Positions 16,406 through 24,406 of a stretch of DNA of 64,000 nt are shown one piece after another (the stretch's first letter is position 1; each line of letters starts with the position of its first letter). The position numbers were made by a program, and so were the translations under genes. Under the pieces are notes generated by a model. That model made no database searches. It was not told where the DNA came from and saw only the letters and a program-made list of their open reading frames with translations. This DNA comes from CAXWPM01 sp965206125 (GTDB lineage Bacteria > Acidobacteriota > Terriglobia > 20CM-2-55-15): contig CBDBIN010000038.1 of the NCBI GenBank assembly GCA_965206125.1, positions 1 through 64,000 of the forward strand. Reading direction: 5' to 3'.

Positions 16406-17024
16406 TCGGGCCAAGAGTCGACTTACCTCAGTCCTTGAACCGTCCGAACGCGCCGCGCTGGCGGCGGCCATGTTTCATGACGTTGCGGCCGCGCTCGCCG
16501 GTTCTCGCTCTCTTGACAACGTAATCGTGGTGACAGCCGATTCAGGGGTTGCCAAACTCGCCGGGCAGTTCGGTTTCGAAATTGTTGACGAACCGAATGT
16601 GGCCGGCCACAGCAACGCGATAAACCGGGTCAGCCGGGAGCTTGCCGGCCCCGGCGTTTCACTGCTCGCCCTCGCGGCGGACCTCCCGCTGCTGCGTGCC
16701 GACGAGGTGGATCAAATCCTGGCCTTGAACACCGAAGGTATCGTGCTGATCGCAAATCGCGAAGGCACTGGAACGAACGGACTGCTGATGCCTGACGGCC
16801 GCGTGATCGAGACGGCCTATGGTGCAGAGAGTCTTGAACGTCACCGGCGACGAGCTGTCTCCGCGGGGATTCTGGCCGAGGTTGTCGAGGTTCCCGGAGT
16901 GGGGTTTGATGTCGACACACCCGAAGACCTCAAAGACCTGACCGAACTTCTCAATCCCTCTTCCCACACGTGGCGATGTCTGGTCGCGTGCGAACGGCTT
17001 GCCACTCCGCGATCGGTATCGTGA
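16371..17024 (+). CDS. cofC: 2-phospholactate/phosphoenolpyruvate guanylyltransferase (CofC/FbiD)
   Basis: 217 residues with the MobA-like nucleotidyltransferase fold of CofC: PVKGFDRAKSRLTSVLEPSERAALA at the N-terminus, VVTADSG, SLLALAADLPLLRADEVDQIL (metal-binding Asp), REGTGTNGLL and VPGVGFDVDTPEDL. It activates 2-phospholactate, PEP or 3-phosphoglycerate with GTP for CofD; which one cannot be decided from the sequence. It starts inside the end of cofD, and its TGA overlaps the GTG of cofE (GTGA). Confidence 0.93.
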   Translation: MKIVLLPVKGFDRAKSRLTSVLEPSERAALAAAMFHDVAAALAGSRSLDNVIVVTADSGVAKLAGQFGFEIVDEPNVAGHSNAINRVSRELAGPGVSLLALAADLPLLRADEVDQILALNTEGIVLIANREGTGTNGLLMPDGRVIETAYGAESLERHRRRAVSAGILAEVVEVPGVGFDVDTPEDLKDLTELLNPSSHTWRCLVACERLATPRSVS

Positions 17025-17749
17025 AGCTGGAGTTTCATCCGCTCGAGGGAATCCCGGAAATACGGCCCGGTGACGACCTTGGCGGGGCGATTCGCCGGTC
17101 TCTCGATTTGGCCGGGCCTCGGGCGGCGACCGATGATGTGATCGTTGTGGCTCAGAAGGTGGTTTCGAAAGCAGAGGGCTGTGTCGTGAGGCTGGCCGAT
17201 GTTGAACCAAGCGACAAGAGTCGGCGCATCGCAGACTCGGGCGGAAAGGACCCCCGATTTGTTGAAGTCGTTCTGTCCGAAACGAGGCGAATCGTGCGCG
17301 AGCGGAATGGTCTCATCATATCGGAGACGAGGCACGGATTCGTCTGTGCCAACGCCGGGGTCGATCAATCTAACGCTCCCGCCGGATTCGTGACAATTCT
17401 GCCGGCGGACCCGGACCGGTCGGCGAACCTCCTGGCAGACCGATTGGGATGCGGCATCATCATCAGCGACACGTTCGGTCGCCCGTGGCGGGAAGGCCTC
17501 GTAGACGTGGCGATCGGTGTAGCGCGGGTTCCGGCTCTGCTAGACATGAGGGGTCAGACGGATCGGGCTGGGCGCAAGCTATCGGCGACACTTCTCGGTG
17601 TGGCCGATGCTCTGGCCGCTGCGGCAGGCCTGATGATGCCGAAAGGAGCTGGCGTGCCCGCCGTCCTCATTCGGGGCCTGGAGTGCTCGGATGCGGACTC
17701 GCGCATCAGCGACGTGATACGTTCGCAAGAAGAGGACCTGTTCCGATGA
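17021..17749 (+). CDS. cofE: Coenzyme F420-0:L-glutamate ligase (CofE)
   Basis: 242 residues. The N-terminus VKLEFHPLEGIPEIRPGDDL matches CofE starts. Further blocks: DDVIVVAQKVVSKAEG, RHGFVCANAGVDQSNAP, SDTFGRPWREGLVDVAIGVAG-like (DVAIGVARVPALLDMRGQ) and LMMPKGAGVPAVLIRGL. It adds glutamates to F420-0 using GTP. The GTG start overlaps the cofC stop (GTGA) and gives the family-typical N-terminus; ATG 16970 would add 17 untypical residues. The protein ends after the ligase domain: the C-terminal nitroreductase-like domain of mycobacterial FbiB, which reduces dehydro-F420-0, is absent. Confidence 0.93.
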   Translation: MKLEFHPLEGIPEIRPGDDLGGAIRRSLDLAGPRAATDDVIVVAQKVVSKAEGCVVRLADVEPSDKSRRIADSGGKDPRFVEVVLSETRRIVRERNGLIISETRHGFVCANAGVDQSNAPAGFVTILPADPDRSANLLADRLGCGIIISDTFGRPWREGLVDVAIGVARVPALLDMRGQTDRAGRKLSATLLGVADALAAAAGLMMPKGAGVPAVLIRGLECSDADSRISDVIRSQEEDLFR

Positions 17750-18381
17750 AACTGGGAATTGTCGGTGGTACCGGAAGACTTGGGCGTGCGCTTGCGCGAC
17801 GGGCGATTCGAGCCGGCCATCGCGTGACGATTGGCTCACGCGATCCCGCACGCGCGCGGGACACAGCCGTCCAAATCGATCCCGAAGTACTCGGAGCCAC
17901 GAATCTCGAATGTGCGCAAGCGGCGGAGGTCGTGATCCTGACCGTTCCCTATGCTGCGCATGCCGCGACCCTCAAGCCTTTGCGTGATGCTCTCGAGCGC
18001 AAGGTGATCATCGATGCGACGGTTCCGATCGATCCGTCGGCCCCGTCGGGTCTCAGAACGTTGTCAGGACGCTCTGCGGCAGAGGAGACCGCGGAACTGA
18101 TCGGAGCGAAAGCGGCCGTGTTCGGGGCGTTTCAGACGGTGTCGTTCCATACGCTGGCCAAGGACGGTGGCTCGGATATCCTGCTGGCTGGCCCGGACGA
18201 GGGTCGGGTAGAAGTAATGGATCTCATTGAAAGTCTTGGCTTTCGCCCTGTTCATGCGGGTCCGATCGCAACCTCCGCAAGGTTGGAGCAGCTCACTCTG
18301 CTACTGATTTCGATAAACCGGACGCACAAGATCAAGGACAGCGGAGTGAAGATTCTTGGGGTGGGAAAGGACGGAGACTGA
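17746..18381 (+). CDS. npdG: F420-dependent NADP oxidoreductase (NADPH:F420 reductase)
   Basis: 211 residues. A Rossmann nucleotide-binding start (KLGIVGGTGRLGRALARRA) with the Ser/Arg pair that reads the NADP phosphate (TIGSRDPARA), then VVILTVPYAAH, IIDATVPID, GAFQTVSFHTL and a C-terminal F420-site region (ATSARLEQLTLLLISINRTHKIKDSGVK). The family moves hydride between F420 and NADP. Its ATG overlaps the cofE stop (ATGA), so cofactor synthesis and use are co-expressed. Confidence 0.9.
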   Translation: MKLGIVGGTGRLGRALARRAIRAGHRVTIGSRDPARARDTAVQIDPEVLGATNLECAQAAEVVILTVPYAAHAATLKPLRDALERKVIIDATVPIDPSAPSGLRTLSGRSAAEETAELIGAKAAVFGAFQTVSFHTLAKDGGSDILLAGPDEGRVEVMDLIESLGFRPVHAGPIATSARLEQLTLLLISINRTHKIKDSGVKILGVGKDGD

Positions 18382-18383
18382 AT

Positions 18384-18455
18384 ATTTGTCATTGCGGATT
18401 TTTTGATCTGCCAATGACCATCGACCAGCGACCATTGATCATTTGAGATTTGGAA
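18384..18455 (+). repeat. Half copy of the element upstream of cofD
   Basis: Starts 2 bp after the npdG stop. TTTGTCATTGCGGA, TTGATC, ACCATCGACCA and ACCATTGATCATTTGA match in order the right half (about 15262-15330) of the inverted-repeat element before cofD, in the same orientation. The rest of the gap to 18485 holds nothing recognisable. Confidence 0.7.
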
Positions 18456-18485
18456 GAGGGAGAGTCTAACGCCGAGAGCGGAAGA

Positions 18486-18983
18486 CTACATCTTGTACTT
18501 GCCGAGGTCTTCGTCGTCCAGCCAGCGCTTCAGATCTTCGTTTGTGATGCGCTCGGGCGCTCCCGATTGACCCTTTGAACTGCGGAGCACTTCGTCCTCG
18601 ACGAGGATCGGGCAATCGATGCGGAGGGCCAGTGCGAGTGCGTCGCTTGGGCGGGAATCGATGGAGATGAGCCGCTCGTTCTGCGCGACCCAGATGACCG
18701 CGTAGAACGTGTCGTCCTTGATTGATGTCACGACGACCTTCTGCACGTGGCTCTCGAGGCCGATCAGCACGTTCTTGAGCAGGTCGTGAGTCATCGGCCG
18801 TGGAGTGACTACCCTCTCGATCTCGAGGGCGATCGCGTTGGCTTCGGACACGCCCACCCAGATCGGAAGAATCGCGTTGCCAGAAGCTTCCTTCAGGATC
18901 ACGATCGGCATGTTTGTGATCGGGTCCATCATCAGACCCCGGATTTTCATTTCGACTTCCACACCAGGCTCCCGTCGGTCCAA
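18486..18983 (-). CDS. Bifunctional nuclease family protein (BFN, DUF151)
   Basis: 165 residues. A full BFN domain: KIRGLMMDPITNMPIVILKE, LPIWVGVSEANAIALEIE, RPMTHDLLKNVLIGL, VVVTSIKDDTFYAVIWV and IDSRPSDALALALRIDCPI. The C-terminal tail (ERITNEDLKRWLDDEDLGKYKM) is typical for bacterial members. Plant members have RNase and DNase activity; the bacterial role is not established. The unusual TTG start is chosen because AAGGAG lies 6 nt upstream; ATG 18950 is possible. Confidence 0.88.
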   Translation of the reverse strand: MDRREPGVEVEMKIRGLMMDPITNMPIVILKEASGNAILPIWVGVSEANAIALEIERVVTPRPMTHDLLKNVLIGLESHVQKVVVTSIKDDTFYAVIWVAQNERLISIDSRPSDALALALRIDCPILVEDEVLRSSKGQSGAPERITNEDLKRWLDDEDLGKYKM

Positions 18984-19055
18984 CCGCTACTCCTTGGTTG
19001 CTAGTTGCAATGTATATCTCGGTCGCTGCATTTGCAAATGATTGGGGACTGGTAA

Positions 19056-19236
19056 TAGCCCGCTTTTCTCACCGGTTGTCGTCGCGAAGCGTCGGAGACG
19101 CCGCCAGGACAAGGGGCGCGACGGGAGGGCGACCGAGGCGTACTTGATCGTACGTTGAGGAGGCCGACCAAGCGCACCGCAGTAATGGCGGATGGATCCG
19201 GCGCTGCAGCAGACCACCGGTGAGAGATGCGGGCTA
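19056..19236. mobile_element. MITE-like 181-bp element with 20-bp terminal inverted repeats
   Basis: TAGCCCGCTTTTCTCACCGG (19056-19075) and the reverse complement of 19217-19236 (TAGCCCGCATCTCTCACCGG) match at 18 of 20 positions and bound a non-coding core that includes CGTACTTGATCGTACGTTGA. The right end overlaps the recN stop codon, so the TAG of recN is the first triplet of the element. There is no transposase inside; movement in trans would be needed. The remainder of the 250-bp gap between the two genes is featureless. Confidence 0.7.
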
Positions 19237-20871
19237 ACTCTCCTTGAGAAGTTCCTTGACATGACGTCTCGCCGCGGCGCTGACGCTCGACCCGCTCATC
19301 ATTCTCGCCAATTCATCGACCCGCTGGTCGCCACGCAGCGATTCGACCCGCGTCACGGTACGACCCTTCACCTGAGCCTTTTCTATCCGGGAGTGATGAT
19401 CGGCAAACCGGGCAACCTGCGGCAGATGCGTCACACAGAGCACCTGGTAGGATGAGGACAGGTCCTTGAGCTTGCGCCCTAGCGTTTCCGCGGCCTCGCC
19501 GCCGATCCCGGCATCGATCTCGTCGAAGACAAGCGTCTTGTCCCTTCCGTCGACGGCGAGGACGGCCCTCAAGGCAAGCATCGTGCGCGAGAGTTCACCT
19601 CCGGAAGCGATTTCCGAGAGGATCGCAGCCTCTTCACCGGGATTTGGTGCCAGGAGAAGGGCGGGCCGGTCGATGCCTGTGGCGCGGCCGGGGTTCAGCG
19701 TTTCCCAGCGGATGTCGAAGTCGGCCTGGGGCATCGCCAGCGAACGAATTTCTTCCCGCACCGCGCGGCCGAATTCCCTGCTGCGCTTGCGCCTCGCCAC
19801 GCTCAGCTCGCGCGCAGCTTCTTCGTAGTCTTTGCGGGTCGCGGCCAACAGTTCTTCCACCCCGGATCTCTTTGTTTCTGTAAGACCTATGCTGTCCAGT
19901 TCCTCAAGTACCTTCCCAAGATGGTGGAGTAAGTCAGGCCCGTACTTGCGGTGAAGGCGTTCCAGTTCAGCCAGACGAGCCTGTCCGTTTTCCATCTCTT
20001 CGGGATCGGTGTCGAGACGCTGCATGTAGTCCCGGAGCGAATAGGCGGCGTCTTCGAGGATCGATCGGGCAGAAGCGATCTGCTCGGTGGTTGCTCCCAG
20101 GCGGTTGTCATAGGCCTCGGCTTCCGAAAGTGGGCGTTCGATCGCGGCGATCTGGGCGAGGATCGACGATTCGGCCTCATAGAGCGCTTCGTAGCCGCCT
20201 TGGACGGCTTCGGCCAGCTTTCCGGAGTGCTCCAGCCTCCGGATGTGCTCACGGAGGCGTTCGGTTTCACCGGCCTGCGGGCGGACCTGCTCGATTTCGT
20301 CTCGCTGATAGCTGAGCAGGTCAGTTCTTTGCAGGCGGTCCGCCTCGGCGCCGGCAAGCTCGGTGAGTTCGTCTTCGAGGCGGCGCAGGGAGTCATAGAG
20401 ATTGTGGACCCGTTTGGCGAGGTCGGTGACGCCTGCCGCGCGGTCGATCAATGCGAGCTGGCGTCCCGTGTCGAGCAGAGTTTGCTGTTCGTGCTGGCCG
20501 TGGATATCGACCAGGTCGGGCGCGATTGCCCGTAGCGCTGAAACGGTGCTGGGTTGACTGTTGATGAAGACTCGGTTGCGGTTGTCCGAGGAGATCTCTC
20601 TGCGGATGACGATTTCGTCGGCCGCATCGATACCGATGCTTTCCAGATCCGGACCGCCGGCCTGTTCGAAAACTGCCTCGATGACGGCTCGATTTTCACC
20701 GCCCCGGATCGTGTCGCCGGACGCCTTGGCGCCGGCGATCAGCGCGAGCGCATCGACGATCAGCGATTTGCCGGCGCCGGTCTCGCCCGAGAGCAGGTTG
20801 AAGCCGCCCTCGAATTCGATCTCGATCTCGTCGATGAGGGCAAAATTTCGGACGCGCAGTAGGCGAAGCAT
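19234..20871 (-). CDS. recN: DNA repair ATPase RecN
   Basis: 545 residues, close to E. coli RecN (553). SMC-like: N-terminal LRVRNFALIDEIEIEF and Walker A SGETGAGKSLIVDAL, a QxHGQHEQQTLL motif (DIHGQHEQQTLLD), a coiled-coil middle (about 160-350), and C-terminal ASGGELSRTMLALRAVL signature with Walker B KTLVFDEIDAGIGGEAAETLG. It binds ends at double-strand breaks during recombinational repair. The start is the ATG of MLRLLRVRNF; the longer upstream frame is non-coding. A strong promoter lies immediately upstream. Confidence 0.96.
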   Translation of the reverse strand: MLRLLRVRNFALIDEIEIEFEGGFNLLSGETGAGKSLIVDALALIAGAKASGDTIRGGENRAVIEAVFEQAGGPDLESIGIDAADEIVIRREISSDNRNRVFINSQPSTVSALRAIAPDLVDIHGQHEQQTLLDTGRQLALIDRAAGVTDLAKRVHNLYDSLRRLEDELTELAGAEADRLQRTDLLSYQRDEIEQVRPQAGETERLREHIRRLEHSGKLAEAVQGGYEALYEAESSILAQIAAIERPLSEAEAYDNRLGATTEQIASARSILEDAAYSLRDYMQRLDTDPEEMENGQARLAELERLHRKYGPDLLHHLGKVLEELDSIGLTETKRSGVEELLAATRKDYEEAARELSVARRKRSREFGRAVREEIRSLAMPQADFDIRWETLNPGRATGIDRPALLLAPNPGEEAAILSEIASGGELSRTMLALRAVLAVDGRDKTLVFDEIDAGIGGEAAETLGRKLKDLSSSYQVLCVTHLPQVARFADHHSRIEKAQVKGRTVTRVESLRGDQRVDELARMMSGSSVSAAARRHVKELLKES

Positions 20872-20880
20872 ACGGAACGG

Positions 20881-20909
20881 GTTATATGCCAAGTTCGGGC
20901 GGCTTTCAA
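20881..20909 (-). promoter_or_regulatory. recN promoter
   Basis: On the minus strand TTGAAA (20909-20904), 17 bp, TATAAC (20886-20881). The expected start point falls 0-4 nt before the recN ATG (20871), so the transcript would have almost no leader. No LexA-type operator was recognised. The rest of the divergent gap to tolQ (20910-21112) holds a small GACCGC/GCGGTC hairpin (21001-21017) and no supported gene. Confidence 0.55.
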
Positions 20910-21112
20910 CGTCGAAGATATGGCAGTCGCGGGTTATGTCCCGTCCTTGGCTAACTTCGTTGGAGCCGGACAGTCTGATATGTTGATTTCGAAGCGGAGC
21001 GACCGCATCCCGCGGTCGTTTCCGGGTATCATGGAGGAATGAAGAAAGCATGGATTTGGGCGTTCTGACACTCTCCGGAATCGCGATCCTGTAAGTTGGC
21101 GGTGCCGACGTC

Positions 21113-21763
21113 ATGCAGCTCTTACTCGAGACCGGTCCGCTCGCACGTATAGTGCTGCTCATCCTGCTCCTGTTCTCGATCGCATCCTGGGGTGTGATCC
21201 TGTCCAAGGGCTTGATGATTCGGCAAATCCGGGGTGAATCCGAGGTGTTCTGGAGAATCTTCCGGAAGGCTCACGGACTGTCGGAGATCAGCACTGCGTG
21301 TGAGACGCTACGTGTGACACCTCTGGTCCCCGTGTTCAATGCTGGCTACGAGATGATAGGGTCCGTTTCTCCGGCCGACGGTTCGGGCGTTCCGACGAAG
21401 GTACCGTCCGCGGCGACGATCGAGCGCGCCTTGCAGCGCGCAGCCTCGGCACAGTTGACCGAACTGGAGGCAAGGATGACCTTCCTGGCGACGACCGCGG
21501 CGGTGACGCCCTTTATCGGGCTCTTCGGCACGGTATTAGGGGTGATCGGAGCCTTCGCCGGGCTTGCGGCAGCAAACGTATCCACCGTGCAGTCCGTGGC
21601 TCCCGGCATCGCCGAAGCGCTCATTGCGACTGCCGCTGGGCTTTTTGCGGCGATTCCAGCGGTCGTGGCCTACAATCATTTTGTAGCAGCGATCCGCAGC
21701 CTTGCGGCACAGATCGATGACCTCCAGGCCGAGTTCATGGCGCTGGCCGAGAGGAACGAGTAG
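21113..21763 (+). CDS. tolQ: Tol-Pal system proton channel subunit TolQ (ExbB/MotA family)
   Basis: 216 residues. The MotA/TolQ/ExbB fold: first transmembrane helix about 12-32 (IVLLILLLFSIASWGVILSKG), a cytoplasmic loop, then two helices near 127-150 (TAAVTPFIGLFGTVLGVIGAF) and 165-190 (GIAEALIATAAGLFAAIPAVVAYN). The conserved Pro/Gly/Thr pattern TPFIGLFGTV is intact. With TolR it uses the proton gradient to energise TolA. First gene of tolQ-tolR-tolA-tolB-pal-cpoB; the start follows the ORF, with no strong ribosome-binding site. Confidence 0.93.
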   Translation: MQLLLETGPLARIVLLILLLFSIASWGVILSKGLMIRQIRGESEVFWRIFRKAHGLSEISTACETLRVTPLVPVFNAGYEMIGSVSPADGSGVPTKVPSAATIERALQRAASAQLTELEARMTFLATTAAVTPFIGLFGTVLGVIGAFAGLAAANVSTVQSVAPGIAEALIATAAGLFAAIPAVVAYNHFVAAIRSLAAQIDDLQAEFMALAERNE

Positions 21764-21764
21764 C

Positions 21765-22181
21765 GTGGCTTTTACAACCCAGAATCGGCGGACGCAGACT
21801 CAGCTGGCCGAGATCAACATGATTCCGTTTATCGACATCATGCTCGTCCTGCTGATCGTCTTTATGATCACGGCGCCCGTCATCCAGTCGGGTATCGAGG
21901 TGACTGTTCCCCGGACGCGCTCGGTCCGTCAACTCGCCGAGGACAGGTTGGTGGTGATAATCGACGCGGCTCAGAATATCTATCTCGAGAACGAGGAAAT
22001 CAACCTCAATGAGCTTGGTCCGAGGATCCTCGAACTCCAGCCTGACTCCGCGGTGGTTTATCTTCGGATAGACGAAAACGTGCCTTGGGGAACGATGGCC
22101 CCGGTGATGGATCGACTGAATCAGTCCGGAATCGTGGACATCAATCTGGTAACGGAACCCTTGAACGAATCCGGGCAATGA
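21765..22181 (+). CDS. tolR: Tol-Pal system protein TolR (ExbD family)
   Basis: 138 residues from a GTG that lies one base after the tolQ stop, with GAGAGGAA just upstream. AEINMIPFIDIMLVLLIVFMITAPV gives the single transmembrane helix with the proton-carrying Asp (PFID). The periplasmic ExbD/TolR domain follows (VVIIDAAQNIYLENEEI, VYLRIDENVPWGTMAPVMDRL). It forms the stator with TolQ. Its TGA overlaps the tolA ATG. Confidence 0.93.
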   Translation: MAFTTQNRRTQTQLAEINMIPFIDIMLVLLIVFMITAPVIQSGIEVTVPRTRSVRQLAEDRLVVIIDAAQNIYLENEEINLNELGPRILELQPDSAVVYLRIDENVPWGTMAPVMDRLNQSGIVDINLVTEPLNESGQ

Positions 22182-22996
22182 ATAGCGACCGAGAGCGATT
22201 CGACCGCGGCATCGTGATGTCGGTGGGACTTCACGGCGTCCTCCTGCTGTTCGCCCTTTTATCTCCGATAATGTTTCCGGCTTACGGAAGCGCCGACTGG
22301 GGCTCGGACACGGGCGGCGGCGAAGGGATCAGCGTCGAAATCGTATCCAGCATCTCGGGCGTGCCCCTTCCCGCGCCCGAGGTCGTCAACGAAGATGCCG
22401 TTGCGAACGAGTCTGCGGGTCTCTACGAATCGGAGCCGGAGGTCGAGGAAGCGCCCGTAGAGGAAGAAGTCGCCGAGGCGGAACTCATTCCCGAAACGAC
22501 AGCGCCGGTGGAAACAACCCCGCCGTCTCCGCCGCCCGACCCGGCGCCCCCGCCGCCGCCCGCTGATCCGGAGCCTGATCGAGCCGAATCCAGCCAGCCC
22601 GACAACGCGGTCCCGTTCGGCCAGGGTGGACGCCCGGCGCTCAACTACGGGCAATTTCAAGTTGGCGACGGCACGGGTGGGGTCGAGCTCGGCGCCGGCG
22701 CTTTCGGTGAGCGATACGCTCGCTACGTCGAGGGGCTGCAGCGGCGAATTTCGCAGAACTGGTTACAGTCGACTGTGAATCAGCAGATCCGGTCGGCGCC
22801 CCGGGTGTACGTCAGCTTCGACATCCTTCGTGACGGCACGATCGCCAACGCGCGTATCGAAGAGTCGAGCGGCATCCGGACTCTCGACAATTCCGCGCTG
22901 CGCGCGATCTATGTGTCGAACCCTCTCGAGCGGCTCCCCGCCGATTTCCAGGGGCGGAGCGTCAGTGTTCGGTTCTGGTTCGAATTCAAGCGATGA
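22178..22996 (+). CDS. tolA: TolA/TonB-like periplasm-spanning protein
   Basis: 272 residues. A short cytoplasmic start, one transmembrane helix (about 13-32, VMSVGLHGVLLLFALLSPIMF), an acidic then Pro-rich spacer (about 85-135, EVEEAPVEEEVAEAE, PPSPPPDPAPPPPP) and a C-terminal TonB/TolA domain of about 90 residues (RYVEGLQRRISQNWLQ, VYVSFDILRDGTIANARIEESSG, NPLERLPADFQGRSVSVRFWFEF). By position it is TolA, linking TolQR to TolB/Pal, although the C-terminal domain reads like TonB and there is no long Ala/Lys helix. ATGA overlap with tolR. Confidence 0.88.
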   Translation: MNSDRERFDRGIVMSVGLHGVLLLFALLSPIMFPAYGSADWGSDTGGGEGISVEIVSSISGVPLPAPEVVNEDAVANESAGLYESEPEVEEAPVEEEVAEAELIPETTAPVETTPPSPPPDPAPPPPPADPEPDRAESSQPDNAVPFGQGGRPALNYGQFQVGDGTGGVELGAGAFGERYARYVEGLQRRISQNWLQSTVNQQIRSAPRVYVSFDILRDGTIANARIEESSGIRTLDNSALRAIYVSNPLERLPADFQGRSVSVRFWFEFKR

Positions 22997-24360
22997 TGTC
23001 CACGAGAAGACAAGCCCTCGTCTCTGTGGCCGCGTTGATGCTGGCCCCCGCCCGGGCCGCCCTCGCCGCTCAAGCCCAGATCGTGACAGGCACGCGTACC
23101 GGGGCTGCATCCGTACGTCTGGCAGTACCGGAGTTCCCGCCTAGTTCGGGGATCCCCGGTGATGTTGCCACGGCCTTCAATGACACCCTGTGGGCCGACC
23201 TGGAGTTTGCCGGCGTCATCACGCTGGTCAGCCGCAGCTACTATCCTCTCGGCCGCTTCGGGGATCCTTTCGACGTCACGCCTGCCGAGTGGACAGATCC
23301 TGCGGTCCGCGCACAGTTTCTCGCGTTTGGCAACCTCCAGGTCCAGTCAGGACAAATAGCGCTCGAAGCGCGGCTCTGGGACCTGGAAACCCGGATCGAG
23401 GATCGCGAGACCGATAGCCTGCGGTACCGTGGACTGCTTACCCCCCAGTCGGCGCGTGTCATTGCCCACATACACGCCGACCGAATCATCCGATTGCTGG
23501 GCGGCGGTATCCGTGGCGTGTCCCAGACGAAGATAGCGTTCGTGTCCGATCGGAATCACGGCGGCAGCGGCCCGGTGACGAAGGAAATCTTCGTCATGGA
23601 CTATGACGGCCAGAACCAGTACCAGCTGACGACGTTGCGGTCGCTCGCCTTGACGCCCGCATGGTCCCCTGACGGCGAGCAGATCGGTTTTACGAGCTGG
23701 CGTCGAGGCATTGCTGACGTGGAGCTCATCTCACCGATCGATCGCCGAGGGTTCTATTTCCCAACATTCGATGCGACGACAACGACTCCGGCCTGGTCGC
23801 CCGACGGGGGCCAGATCGCCTTCGCCTCGAGCCACTTACGGGTCCGCAACACGCCGGACACGGAGCTTTTCGTGGCAGACAAAGATGGCCGGAACGTTCG
23901 GCGGCTGACCAATTCCAGAGGGATCGACATGTCTCCCACCTGGAACCCCCCGGGAGACCAGATCGCGTTCAGTTCAGATCGTGGACGTTCGAGCCAGATC
24001 TACATTATCGATGCCAGCGGGGGCAACGTCCGCCAGATCGTGTTCGGTGGAGGCACGGCCGTGAACCCGGCATGGGCGCCCAACGGCCAGACGATCGCGT
24101 TTGCGTGGCAGCAGCGTGGTCGAAGTTTCGATATCTACCTCCACGATCTGGCCGGTGGGCGAAACATCCTGATGACACGAAGTACAGGCAATAACGAGCG
24201 GCCGACCTGGTCCCCTGACGGACGGCACATCGCGTTTCAATCGAACCGCGGAGGCTCGACTCAGATCTATTCGATGCTGGCCGACGGCACCAGTGTTCGA
24301 CGCCTCACCGCTAGTGGCAAGAACGAGGGTCCCGCCTGGTCGGGATACATGGGACAATGA
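22993..24360 (+). CDS. tolB: Tol-Pal periplasmic beta-propeller TolB
   Basis: 455 residues. A signal peptide (about 1-27, ending ALAAQ), the TolB N-terminal domain (RLAVPEFPP, DVATAFNDTLWADLEFAGVITLVSRSYYP) and a six-blade WD40-like propeller (AWSPDGEQIGFTS, AWSPDGGQIAFAS, TWNPPGDQIAFSSDRGRSSQIYI, TWSPDGRHIAFQSNRGG). It sits in the periplasm between TolA and Pal and helps keep the envelope stable and constrict at division. ATGATG at 22993-22998 overlaps the tolA stop. Confidence 0.95.
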   Translation: MMSTRRQALVSVAALMLAPARAALAAQAQIVTGTRTGAASVRLAVPEFPPSSGIPGDVATAFNDTLWADLEFAGVITLVSRSYYPLGRFGDPFDVTPAEWTDPAVRAQFLAFGNLQVQSGQIALEARLWDLETRIEDRETDSLRYRGLLTPQSARVIAHIHADRIIRLLGGGIRGVSQTKIAFVSDRNHGGSGPVTKEIFVMDYDGQNQYQLTTLRSLALTPAWSPDGEQIGFTSWRRGIADVELISPIDRRGFYFPTFDATTTTPAWSPDGGQIAFASSHLRVRNTPDTELFVADKDGRNVRRLTNSRGIDMSPTWNPPGDQIAFSSDRGRSSQIYIIDASGGNVRQIVFGGGTAVNPAWAPNGQTIAFAWQQRGRSFDIYLHDLAGGRNILMTRSTGNNERPTWSPDGRHIAFQSNRGGSTQIYSMLADGTSVRRLTASGKNEGPAWSGYMGQ

Positions 24361-24406
24361 CGGTTGATCAGCGCTCGACGGGCGCTTCTGACAAGGAGAC
24401 TCTTCG

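Noticed and set aside
21039..21068. Nine-codon leader peptide MKKAWIWAF upstream of tolQ
   Set aside because: It has GGAGGA close by, but the SD-to-ATG spacing is too short, and there is no attenuator or reason for Trp control of a Tol operon.
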